This document shows, piece after piece, positions 1-6,041 of a DNA stretch of 6,041 nucleotides (its first letter is position 1; every line of letters begins with the position of its first letter). The stretch is taken from assembly GCA_003022985.1 (NCBI GenBank), contig PXTV01000001.1, forward strand, positions 6,473-12,513, read 5' to 3'. The notes beneath the pieces were generated by a model that did not search any database, was not told where the DNA came from, and saw only the letters and a program-made list of their open reading frames with translations. The translations under genes were made by a program, and so were the position numbers. Origin of the DNA: Bacteroidetes bacterium SW_11_45_7. GTDB lineage: Bacteria; Bacteroidota; Bacteroidia; Chitinophagales; SW-11-45-7.

Positions 1-2
1 TT

Positions 3-260
3 GCCGGCACACTTACGGGAATTTATTCCCAATCGGAGTATATAAGAGGCCTTCAGGATTATTTTAACGATTTTGACCTATATGTGATGATTTTGAAGTC
101 ACTTGTCTTTTCCTTTTTGATAACCACAATCTCCTCTTATCACGGCTATTTTGCCAATGGAGGTGCCCTGGAAATTGGCCGGGCCAGTACAAGGGCTGTG
201 GTGCAAAGCAGTATTGCCATTATTGTAGCAAACTTCATCATTGCCTCTATCGTGCTATGA
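3..260 (+). CDS. mlaE: MlaE-family ABC transporter permease, C-terminal part (5' end outside window)
   Basis: This is the last 85 residues of an MlaE (YrbE)-type permease, the inner-membrane subunit that, with an MlaF ATPase, moves phospholipids between the inner membrane and the outer envelope. The visible part has a hydrophobic stretch at about fragment residues 26-43 (LYVMILKSLVFSFLI). The hallmark C-terminal MlaE loop follows at 44-71: a GYFANGG turn, then ALEIGRAST and RAVVQSS, matching the family pattern Gly-x-x-x-x-GG-x-x-x-x-GRATTxAVV. A final membrane helix (IAIIVANFIIASIVL) ends the protein. The stop TGA overlaps the ATG of the ATPase gene in the sequence ATGA, so the two are almost certainly one operon and translationally coupled. 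The gene starts left of the window, so its full length cannot be judged. The symbol follows the family and neighbour; substrate specificity is inferred. Confidence 0.88.
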   Translation, partial: AGTLTGIYSQSEYIRGLQDYFNDFDLYVMILKSLVFSFLITTISSYHGYFANGGALEIGRASTRAVVQSSIAIIVANFIIASIVL

Positions 261-1006
261 TCGAGATCAGAGATATTTATAAAGCATTCGAGGGGGAGCA
301 GGTTCTCAAAGGAATCAGCTCAACTTTTGAAGCAGGCCGGGTCAATTTGATCATAGGAAGGAGCGGTTCTGGCAAGACAGTGCTTGTTAAAACGATGGTG
401 GGCTTACTCGAAGCAACCTCCGGCCAGATTTTGTACGATGACCGCGATTTGACCAAGATGACCATAACTGAGCGCAAAAAGATCAGGCGCGAATTGGGGA
501 TGCTTTTTCAGGGAACAGCTCTCTTCGATTCCTTGAATGTGGAAGAAAATATCCGCTTTCAGCTCGATATGTTTACCAATTGGCAATACGAAGCTAAAAG
601 GGCGCGCGTTGATGAGATGCTTGAGAAGGTCAACCTCGAAGGAGCTAATAACAAATATACTGCTGAATTGAGCGGGGGGATGAGAAAGAGGGTTGGTATT
701 GCAAGAGCTCTTGTTATGAAGCCGAAATACTTGTTTTGCGATGAGCCCAATTCGGGCCTTGACCCCCAAACATCCCTTGTCATCGATAATTTGTTAGGAG
801 AAATTACACAATACTACGGCATTGTAACAGTTGTTAATACTCACGATATGAACTCCGTCATTCACATTGGTGACAAAGTGCTTTTCCTCCACGAAGGCCA
901 TAAAGAATGGGAGGGAAGCAACCAGGAGATATTGGACACAGAAAATAAACAACTGTACGATTTTATCTTTGCGTCCGACTTTCTTAAAAAGCTCAAAGAG
1001 TCCTGA
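257..1006 (+). CDS. mlaF: MlaF-type ABC transporter ATP-binding protein
   Basis: This cytoplasmic ATPase (249 aa, normal for the family) powers an MlaE-type phospholipid transporter. All nucleotide-binding motifs are present in order: Walker A GRSGSGKT (34-41), Q-loop Gln85 in LFQG, signature LSGGM (138-142), Walker B YLFCDEP (158-164, catalytic Glu163), D-loop SGLD (166-169) and switch His196 in NTHD. The signature followed by RKRVGIARAL and the segment GTALFDSLNVEENI are typical of MlaF rather than of general importers. The start is the ATG inside the ATGA overlap with the upstream permease gene. The canonical MlaF Walker B context DEPTAGLDP is DEPNSGLDP here, which I regard as a normal Bacteroidota variant. 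No MCE/MlaD substrate-binding gene follows; the next gene is sucD, 94 bases downstream. If mlaD exists in this genome it lies left of the window or elsewhere. Confidence 0.93.
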   Translation: MIEIRDIYKAFEGEQVLKGISSTFEAGRVNLIIGRSGSGKTVLVKTMVGLLEATSGQILYDDRDLTKMTITERKKIRRELGMLFQGTALFDSLNVEENIRFQLDMFTNWQYEAKRARVDEMLEKVNLEGANNKYTAELSGGMRKRVGIARALVMKPKYLFCDEPNSGLDPQTSLVIDNLLGEITQYYGIVTVVNTHDMNSVIHIGDKVLFLHEGHKEWEGSNQEILDTENKQLYDFIFASDFLKKLKES

Positions 1007-1025
1007 GGGCTTCAAGACTGGCACT

Positions 1026-1055
1026 TTTTGTTGTCTATTGAAACGCTTATTTTAG
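1026..1055 (+). promoter_or_regulatory. possible Bacteroidota-type promoter for sucD
   Basis: The 94-base gap before sucD contains TTTTG at 1026-1030 and TATTTTAG at 1048-1055. The second matches the Bacteroidota -7 element TAnnTTTG at all but one position. The spacing of 17 bases is a little shorter than the usual 19-21. If real, transcription would start about 40 bases before the sucD ATG. This is a weak pattern match in T-rich DNA. Confidence 0.22.
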
Positions 1056-1100
1056 CACACACTTCAGCTATATGATTAAAACCCACAAATTTTTTACACT

Positions 1101-1982
1101 ATGAGCGTATTAGTGAATAACAATTCAAAGGTCATTATTCAAGGCTTTACCGGCAGTGAGGGGACGTTTCACGCCCAGCAAATGATAGAGTACGGAACGA
1201 ATGTTGTTGGTGGCGTAACGCCCGGCAAAGAAGGCGAAACGCATTTGGAGAAACCGGTTTTTAACACGGTGTCCAATGCAGTTCGTGAAACAAGTGCAGA
1301 TATATCCGTCATTTTTGTGCCACCGCCCTTTGCTGCAGACGCCATCATGGAGGCCGCTGAAGCTGGTATTGGAGTGGTTATTTGCATTACCGAAGGCATT
1401 CCGGTACAGGATATGATCAAGGTTAAGGAATATCTCAAAGATAAGACCACAACCCTTATAGGGCCGAATTGTCCTGGCGTCATTTCACCCGGTAAGGCCA
1501 AGACAGGGATTATGCCGGGTTTCATTCACAATCCCGGAAGCATCGGCATTGTATCCCGTTCGGGTACATTGACCTATGAAGCCGTTGACCAGGTGACAAA
1601 AGCCGGTCTCGGTCAATCTACCTGCATCGGTATTGGCGGTGACCCCATTATTGGCACCTCCACAAAAGAGGCCGTGAAGTTGTTAATGGAGGATGACGAA
1701 ACCGATGGCATTATCATTATTGGGGAGATTGGTGGTAGTATGGAAGGAGAAGCCGCTCGATGGATCAAGGAGCACGGCACAAAACCTGTTACTGGCTTTA
1801 TTGCAGGGCAAACCGCTCCCAAAGGCCGCACGATGGGGCACGCAGGCGCCATTATTGGCGGTGAAGATGATACAGCAGAAGCCAAGATGAAGGTCATGCG
1901 CGAATGCGGCATTCACGTTGTCGATTCGCCTGCCGATATCGGCAAAACAATGGCTGGTGCCCTGGAAGGGGTGACGATGTAG
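1101..1982 (+). CDS. sucD: succinyl-CoA synthetase (succinate-CoA ligase) alpha subunit
   Basis: SucD is the alpha subunit of the TCA-cycle enzyme that interconverts succinyl-CoA and succinate with formation of ATP or GTP, acting in the cytoplasm with the beta subunit SucC. The 293-residue product has the usual family length. The N-terminal Rossmann CoA-binding domain carries [10 protein letters not shown] (15-24) and PGKEGETH (41-48). GPNCPG (121-126) is the CoA-contacting loop with its conserved Cys124. The ligase domain includes SRSGTLTYE (152-160), [10 protein letters not shown] (177-186) and [12 protein letters not shown] (208-219), with Glu209 near the phosphohistidine. The phosphorylated active-site residue is His247 in [10 protein letters not shown]. 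All key residues are intact. No sucC is adjacent, which is common in Bacteroidota, where the two genes are often separate. The ATG is the only sensible start because the N-terminus aligns directly with the family. Confidence 0.97.
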   Translation: MSVLVNNNSKVIIQGFTGSEGTFHAQQMIEYGTNVVGGVTPGKEGETHLEKPVFNTVSNAVRETSADISVIFVPPPFAADAIMEAAEAGIGVVICITEGIPVQDMIKVKEYLKDKTTTLIGPNCPGVISPGKAKTGIMPGFIHNPGSIGIVSRSGTLTYEAVDQVTKAGLGQSTCIGIGGDPIIGTSTKEAVKLLMEDDETDGIIIIGEIGGSMEGEAARWIKEHGTKPVTGFIAGQTAPKGRTMGHAGAIIGGEDDTAEAKMKVMRECGIHVVDSPADIGKTMAGALEGVTM

Positions 1983-2492
1983 TGAGTTATTGTTGTAAAA
2001 ATATCGCAAAATTCTACTAAACACTTTTCAAATGTGAATTCAAAGAAAGTAAAGTTTAGGGAAGAACTCTTTATAGAAGTAAGTTGAGCGATATGTATTT
2101 TGTTATGATTTAACTAAACCGCAGACCAAAATAGTCAACAATTGACTGATCAACAATCGAGATTGACAAGGCGTCAGAGCATGCTAAATCATCTTGGGGA
2201 GAGATTAAAAGATAAAATCAGAACGAGTGAAAAGGGAAAAACAGTAACAGTTATTGACACAAAATGGAAATACAATCGATTTGAACAAAATCTATAACAA
2301 AACTGGCCCTATTGCCTAAAAGTGATGGTGATAGATGTATTGCTGAATAGTTTCTTGTTCTTTTGATTATTAGTGGCGGTGACCAAAATATTGATTGATC
2401 ACCTTCATTGCTTTTGCATGGGACCTTTATAAAGTCACTAAGCTATTAAGGGCCATGATATCTTTTTTATCGAATTCTTGAATGTATTCCAA
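1983..2492. other. A/T-rich intergenic stretch without a convincing gene
   Basis: This 510-base gap lies between sucD and the DUF433 gene and is visibly richer in A and T than sucD. I find no tRNA, no IS end and no strong terminator after sucD. The longest plus-strand reading frame with an ATG is 38 codons (2181-2297, beginning MLNHLGERLK), which I do not recognise. An imperfect inverted repeat at 2378-2403 may belong to the control region of the TA pair downstream. The stretch could be decayed coding sequence or the left flank of an inserted cassette; the sequence alone does not decide. Confidence 0.6.
2378..2403. repeat. imperfect inverted repeat, possible operator of the TA pair
   Basis: GGTGACC (2378-2384) and GATCACC (2397-2403) form 7-base arms with one mismatch, separated by 12 A/T-rich bases. 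The repeat lies about 90 bases before the ATG of the DUF433 gene. Antitoxins often autoregulate through such palindromes, but DUF433 binding sites are not known to me. The match could be chance. Confidence 0.2.
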
Positions 2493-2732
2493 ATGAATAA
2501 ACAAGAGCTCTTATCAAGGATCACCCTCAACCCTGACATCTGCCATGGGAAACCGACCATCAGAGGATTAAGGTATCCTGTGGAGAATATGCTGGAGTTG
2601 TTGGCCGCAGGAATGACCATCGAGGAGTTGCTGGAGGATTACCCTGATCTTGAGCAAGAGGATATTTTGGCTTGTATTAGTTATGCTTCCCAGTTGGTCC
2701 ATTTGAAGAGCATTCATAAGATAGCTTCGTGA
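2493..2732 (+). CDS. DUF433 family protein, putative antitoxin
   Basis: The 79-residue product matches the small DUF433 (PF04255, VapB-like) family. Its typical signature runs in order: an RITLNPDICHGKPTIRG block where the family has the pattern R-I-x-x-x-P-x-x-x-x-G-K-P-x-I-x-G, then RYPVENMLELLAAG, then MTIEELLEDYPDLEQEDILACISYA. The last part is the conserved G-x-x-x-E-E-x-L-x-x-Y-P-x-L-x-x-x-D-I helix pair, a winged or ribbon-like DNA-binding fold. I chose the ATG at 2493. An in-frame TTG at 2478 would add five residues (MNVFQ) but is a rare start, and the family motif begins only a few residues after the ATG. The stop overlaps the next gene's GTG by four bases, fitting co-expression with a PIN-like toxin. 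DUF433 proteins frequently sit before DUF5615 proteins and are annotated as antitoxins. No activity can be shown here. Confidence 0.85.
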   Translation: MNKQELLSRITLNPDICHGKPTIRGLRYPVENMLELLAAGMTIEELLEDYPDLEQEDILACISYASQLVHLKSIHKIAS

Positions 2733-3082
2733 AGTTTATCGTTGACGCCCAATTACCCAAATCATTATCTGATTACATCAATCAGAAAGGACACGATTCA
2801 ATACATACATTAGAACTGCCGGATCAAAACAGGACGCAAGACAAACAGATCATTCAGGTTGCCGATGAAGAGAACAGGGTTGTGATTAGCAAGGATGTCG
2901 ATTTTCTTGAAACGTTTATCGTTAAGTCAGAACCCAAGAAACTTATTATGGTCAAGACGGGAAATATCGTTAACAAGAATTTACTCAACCTGATTGCCCA
3001 GAATTTTGAAATGCTGATTACGATGATTGAAAGAAGCAATCTGGTTGAAATTAGTAGAGAAGAATTAGCAGAACATGGATAA
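2729..3082 (+). CDS. DUF5615 PIN-like protein, putative ribonuclease toxin
   Basis: This 117-residue protein has the layout of the DUF5615 (PF18480) PIN-like family, a predicted metal-dependent nuclease usually paired with DUF433. The first strand MKFIVDAQLP carries acidic Asp6. A central SIHTLELPDQNRTQDKQI segment holds Asp38. VVISKDVDF (51-59) supplies Asp56 and Asp58, and LIMVKTGNI (72-80) is the conserved TGN strand. The acidic residues expected of a PIN metal site are therefore present and the gene looks intact. Translation most likely starts at the GTG at 2729, whose last two bases are shared with the DUF433 stop (GTGA). The family normally begins with exactly this M-K-x-x-x-D strand, and no ATG is available there. 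Toxin function is inferred from family and context. A hairpin terminator candidate follows 40 bases downstream. Confidence 0.85.
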   Translation: MKFIVDAQLPKSLSDYINQKGHDSIHTLELPDQNRTQDKQIIQVADEENRVVISKDVDFLETFIVKSEPKKLIMVKTGNIVNKNLLNLIAQNFEMLITMIERSNLVEISREELAEHG

Positions 3083-3122
3083 GACATGATAAATTCAGTT
3101 CAAATAAATATTGCAACAAAAC

Positions 3123-3155
3123 GCCCACGCTTTTACAAGTCGTGGGCTAATTTTT
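3123..3155 (+). terminator. strong hairpin with T-run; terminator and/or REP-like element
   Basis: GCCCACG (3123-3129) pairs perfectly with CGTGGGC (3141-3147). Inside, CTT (3130-3132) pairs with AAG (3137-3139) around a TTAC loop, leaving a single bulged T at 3140. TAATTTTT follows at 3148-3155. This is a convincing intrinsic terminator for the TA pair. On the opposite strand the hairpin is followed by GTTTTGTTG, so it might work weakly in both directions. The arm AAGTCGTGGGC resembles the hairpins of REP and IS200/IS605-type elements (from memory, not searched). No transposase is present. Confidence 0.7.
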
Positions 3156-3225
3156 GGTAAAGGGATATTACATATTAACTGTTGTAATAGATTGACATGG
3201 TAAACCTCAAATTTTCTATTCACCT

Positions 3226-3975
3226 ATGAGTCAACTATTAGCCGGCAAATCTGCACTTGTAACCGGTGGCACGCGGGGTATAGGGGAGGCGATTGTTAGA
3301 AAATTTGCCGGGCATGGCGCAAATGTAGCTTTTACCTATCGCTCATCAGATGATAAAGCCAATGCATTGGCTGATGAGATAGCAGGCGCGGGCAACACCG
3401 TGAAACCATTTCAATCCGATGCGGCTTCTTTTCAGGAAGCTGAGCAATTGATCGGCTTCGTGCTACAAGAATTCGGCACTATTGACGTTGTAGTGAATAA
3501 TGCAGGTATCACACGTGATAATTTGTTGCTACGTATGACCGAAGAGCATTGGGATGATGTGATCCAAACCAATTTAAAGTCCGTGTTCAATATCACCAAG
3601 AACGTGACGAAACAAATGCTCAAGCAAAAGCATGGTTCCATTATCAATCTTTCGTCCATTATTGGTATTGAAGGGCACAGTGGCCAATCGAACTATGCGG
3701 CATCAAAGGCTGGCATCATCGGTTTTACAAAATCCACAGCTCACGAGCTCGGCTCGCGTAATATCCGCTGCAATGCAATTGCTCCCGGCTTTATCGAAAC
3801 AGATATGACGCAGGAACTGGACGAGGAAACGCGTAAGGCGTATCAGAAAGAAATTCCGATGGAACGGCTTGGTAGCCCGGAGGAAGTGGCCAATTCTGCT
3901 CTTTTTCTTGCATCGGATTTATCATCCTATGTATCAGGCCAGGTGTTAAGCGTGTGCGGGGCCATGCATAGATAA
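3226..3975 (+). CDS. fabG: 3-oxoacyl-[acyl-carrier-protein] reductase (FabG-type SDR)
   Basis: FabG reduces 3-oxoacyl-ACP to 3-hydroxyacyl-ACP with NADPH in type II fatty-acid synthesis, as a cytoplasmic tetramer. The 249-residue length is typical. The classical SDR motifs are complete: cofactor loop TGGTRGIG (13-20), NNAG (91-94), active-site Asn116 in QTNLKSV, Ser144 in NLSSIIG, and Tyr157-x-x-x-Lys161 in NYAASKAG. PGFIETDM (187-194) and the C-terminal SGQVLSVCG (237-245) are FabG-like. Arg39 in FTYRS fits NADPH preference. The ATG start gives the normal SDR N-terminus (LAGKSALVTGG), and no Shine-Dalgarno sequence precedes it. No other fatty-acid genes (fabD, acpP, fabF) are adjacent, so this may be one of several SDR paralogues and the exact substrate is less certain than the fold. 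A hairpin separates it from the upstream TA pair, so it probably has its own promoter. Confidence 0.92.
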   Translation: MSQLLAGKSALVTGGTRGIGEAIVRKFAGHGANVAFTYRSSDDKANALADEIAGAGNTVKPFQSDAASFQEAEQLIGFVLQEFGTIDVVVNNAGITRDNLLLRMTEEHWDDVIQTNLKSVFNITKNVTKQMLKQKHGSIINLSSIIGIEGHSGQSNYAASKAGIIGFTKSTAHELGSRNIRCNAIAPGFIETDMTQELDEETRKAYQKEIPMERLGSPEEVANSALFLASDLSSYVSGQVLSVCGAMHR

Positions 3976-3989
3976 AACCTGGAGGTTTT
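3974..3989 (+). terminator. short hairpin at the fabG stop, weak terminator candidate
   Basis: AAAACC (3974-3979) and GGTTTT (3984-3989) form a perfect 6-base stem with a TGGA loop, beginning inside the fabG TAA stop. The stem is A/T-rich and no separate T-run follows, so termination would be weak at best. Confidence 0.3.
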
Positions 3990-4000
3990 GAGAGTTGCAA

Positions 4001-4022
4001 GCTTTCTTCAATTATAAGAAGC
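4001..4022. repeat. inverted repeat between fabG and the VWA gene
   Basis: GCTTTCTT (4001-4008) pairs with AAGAAGC (4016-4022) with one bulged T and a 7-base A/T loop. No T-tract follows on the plus strand. It may add to the weak hairpin at the fabG stop or protect the mRNA end; its function is not evident. Confidence 0.3.
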
Positions 4023-4124
4023 ATTCAGTAGCATCTCACCCTCAAACAACAAACATCAAATGTTAAAATAGTTAATTTGTCCGAGATCAGTTTTCAATAG
4101 CCCTGGTGGTTAGTGCTCTTTTGC

Positions 4125-6041
4125 ATGCTGCTTGGCGCTGCCTATGCGGCAACGTTGTACGTGCGCCAGCGCAACTTCAAGGACCCTTCGCTCACCTTAC
4201 AGCGTATCTTATATGCCCTTGCCGTTCTGCGCTTTGTCACGGTCACCATTATCGCATTACTACTCCTTTCACCCTTTATCGAAACAATCAAGGAGGAAAC
4301 CGAACAGCCCTCCATCATCTTTGCCCAGGATAATTCGGAATCCGTGCAACTTTCATTTGAGGATGAGCAGGACTCCCTCGATTACGTAAACAGGATGCAA
4401 GCCATCAGAGAGGATCTCCGGGAGGATTACAATGTCATCTCCTACACGTTTGGTGAAGAGCTAAAGGAAAATGAAGAGGCGCGTTTTACTGAAAAAGCGA
4501 CAAATATATCCAATTCGTTAAATGAGCTCCAGGAGCTCTATGCCAATCAGAATGTGGGCGCTATTGTCCTGGCATCTGACGGGATTTACAACCAGGGCTT
4601 CAATCCCCGCTATTCGGAGATCGAGCTGAAGGCACCCATCTATACTGTGGCCTTGGGTGATACAAGCGTACGCAGAGATTTCCGGCTCGAGAAGACGTAT
4701 TATAACCGCATTGCCTATCTGGATGATAAATTCCCCGTCAAGGTTGATTACAAGGCCGCTCATTTGAAAGGCGAAAAAACGGACATCAAGATTTACGAAG
4801 TACGTGCCAATCAGGGTAACGAAGAAGTGGCGAGCCAATCGATCACCATCGAGGAGGACAGCGAATTCGGTTCTGCCAGGTTTATCCTTGAGGCAGATGA
4901 GACCGGCATGCAACATTACAGGATCGTAGGGCTGCCGTTTGAGGATGAGGTGACCGAAGTCAACAACAGCAAGGACATTTTCATCGATGTGCTTGACAGC
5001 CGTAAAAAAGTGTTGATTGCCGGTAATTCACCCCATCCTGATATCGGTGCTATTCGCACCAGCATCGTCAATAATAAAAACTACGAGGCCAATATCCATT
5101 ACCCGGCTCAGGAAGAACCGGTTGAGGATATAGAAGATTACCAAATGGCCATTCTACACCAGTTGCCCTCTTCGGGTAACAGGGCCAATGAATTACTGAA
5201 TAAACTTCAGGCAGAGGATATTCCTGTGTTGTTTATTATAGGCGAGCAAACGTCCATTCCAGCTTTTAACGAGTTGCAGTCCTTCCTGGAGATCAACAAT
5301 AACCGCGGGCGCACAAATGAAGCTCAGGGGAAGGTGAATACGGGCTTCACACTCTTTACGGTGAGCAAAGATCTCGTGAGCAGTCTTGAGAGTTATCCGC
5401 CTCTGAAGGTGCCGTTTGGCGACTACAAGACCGCACCGGGAACCGATGTTTTGCTGAAGCAGAAGATCGGCAATGTGGATGCAGGTTATCCGTTAGCCCT
5501 TTTCAACGAACTGGGCGGTACCAAGACGGGTGTTATAGCCGGTGAGGGCATATGGCGCTGGCAGCTCTATAACTATTTTCAGCAGCAAAACCACGAGATC
5601 TTTGATGAGATTGTCTCAAAAACGGTGCAATACCTATCCGTGAAAGCGGACAAACGAAGGTTCAAGGTGATGCCGGACAAGAACGTCTATGCCGAGAACG
5701 AACCCATCACCATGGAAGCGGAACTCTACAATGAGAGCTACGAGCTGGTCAACGAACCGGAAGTGACCATTACAATCACCGATGAAGAAGGCAAGGAGTA
5801 TCCGTTTACTTTCAATCGCACCTCAAACGCTTATACGCTGGATGCCGGCTTTCTGCCCGTAGGCGATTACTCGTTTACGGCCAGCACATCATACAACAAC
5901 GAGAAGTTCACCTATTCTGGCGATTTTAGCGTTAAGCCGCTACAACTGGAGCTCCTCCAGACAAAAGCCAACCATCAGCTGCTCTACACGCTCGCGCGTA
6001 AATACGGTGGTGATTTGGTACCCAGCGATAGTGTGGGTGTG
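4125..6041 (+). CDS. VWA-domain membrane protein, uncharacterised (3' end outside window; 5' start uncertain)
   Basis: An open frame of at least 639 codons runs off the right edge. The N-terminus is membrane-embedded: helix 1 (LLGAAYAATLYV), a basic loop with RQR, then helix 2 at about 33-51 (AVLRFVTVTIIALLLLSPF). A VWA-like domain follows: IIFAQDNSES (64-73) contains a full D-x-S-x-S MIDAS metal motif, and IVLASDGIYNQG is the usual second VWA strand (ASDG, 150-153). Next come a beta-rich segment, a Rossmann-like strand KKVLIAGNSPHPD, and a C-terminal region resembling beta-sandwich repeats (KNVYAENEPITMEAEL, then VTITITDEEGKEYPF). This layout resembles large BatA-like VWA proteins of Bacteroidota; the function is unknown to me. 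ATG 4125 is the first ATG after an in-frame TAG at 4098-4100; GTG 4113 is an alternative giving a longer helix 1. The codons PWWLVLF between the TAG and these starts look like genuine protein sequence (see findings). Confidence 0.82.
   Translation, partial: MLLGAAYAATLYVRQRNFKDPSLTLQRILYALAVLRFVTVTIIALLLLSPFIETIKEETEQPSIIFAQDNSESVQLSFEDEQDSLDYVNRMQAIREDLREDYNVISYTFGEELKENEEARFTEKATNISNSLNELQELYANQNVGAIVLASDGIYNQGFNPRYSEIELKAPIYTVALGDTSVRRDFRLEKTYYNRIAYLDDKFPVKVDYKAAHLKGEKTDIKIYEVRANQGNEEVASQSITIEEDSEFGSARFILEADETGMQHYRIVGLPFEDEVTEVNNSKDIFIDVLDSRKKVLIAGNSPHPDIGAIRTSIVNNKNYEANIHYPAQEEPVEDIEDYQMAILHQLPSSGNRANELLNKLQAEDIPVLFIIGEQTSIPAFNELQSFLEINNNRGRTNEAQGKVNTGFTLFTVSKDLVSSLESYPPLKVPFGDYKTAPGTDVLLKQKIGNVDAGYPLALFNELGGTKTGVIAGEGIWRWQLYNYFQQQNHEIFDEIVSKTVQYLSVKADKRRFKVMPDKNVYAENEPITMEAELYNESYELVNEPEVTITITDEEGKEYPFTFNRTSNAYTLDAGFLPVGDYSFTASTSYNNEKFTYSGDFSVKPLQLELLQTKANHQLLYTLARKYGGDLVPSDSVGV

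Noticed and set aside
1007..1032. Possible terminator after mlaF (imperfect stem near 1007-1020 followed by TTTTTG)
   Set aside because: Only about four base pairs can be formed, with a bulge; the T-run alone is not enough.
2181..2297. 38-codon ATG frame as a small gene
   Set aside because: It is unrecognised, short, has no ribosome binding site, and lies in low-complexity A/T-rich DNA; not enough to call a CDS.
1991..3187. Eight-base direct repeat TGTTGTAA at 1991-1998 and 3180-3187, flanking the TA cassette, as a possible target-site duplication
   Set aside because: Eight A/T-rich bases recurring within 1.2 kb can easily be chance, and there are no terminal inverted repeats or transposase next to either copy.
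4106..4389. Two overlapping plus-strand frames of 75 and 85 codons after fabG
   Set aside because: They are out-of-frame readings of the VWA gene's 5' part; their proteins are Cys/His/Pro/Ser-rich without structure, while the VWA frame shows two membrane helices and a MIDAS motif.
4518..4916. 132-codon reading frame on the minus strand
   Set aside because: It lies entirely inside the VWA gene, which has clear domain motifs in its own frame; the minus frame shows no recognisable motif.

Overview
The window reads as ordinary chromosome of a Bacteroidota bacterium, most likely Cytophagales or a close relative. This rests on the protein flavour (MlaF with Walker B DEPNSGLDP, FabG ending near VSGQVLSVCG), the lack of Shine-Dalgarno sequences before the ATG starts, and a large two-helix-anchored VWA protein of the kind common in that phylum. 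The taxon is inferred from memory of these families; no search was run.

Layout, left to right, all genes on the + strand. (1) 3-260 is the C-terminal end of an MlaE-type lipid-transport permease. It overlaps by four bases (ATGA) with mlaF (257-1006), the ATPase of the same ABC transporter. (2) sucD (1101-1982) is the alpha subunit of succinyl-CoA synthetase, complete with its phospho-histidine. (3) 1983-2492 is A/T-rich DNA without a convincing gene. (4) 2493-3082 is a two-gene toxin-antitoxin-like module, a DUF433 protein followed by a DUF5615 PIN-like protein, joined by a GTGA overlap and closed by a strong hairpin (3123-3155). (5) fabG (3226-3975) encodes a 3-oxoacyl-ACP reductase-type SDR with an intact Ser-Tyr-Lys triad. 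(6) From about 4125 to the right edge runs a large, incomplete VWA-domain membrane protein whose 5' end is disturbed by an in-frame TAG.

Functionally the window combines envelope lipid transport (mlaEF), the TCA cycle (sucD), fatty-acid or related acyl chemistry (fabG) and an uncharacterised envelope VWA protein. The DUF433/DUF5615 pair and its A/T-rich flanks look like an accessory cassette lodged between sucD and fabG.

No wholly new system is evident. The points most worth a second look are the broken or mis-started 5' end of the VWA gene, the TA cassette among housekeeping genes, and the REP-like hairpin at its right edge.
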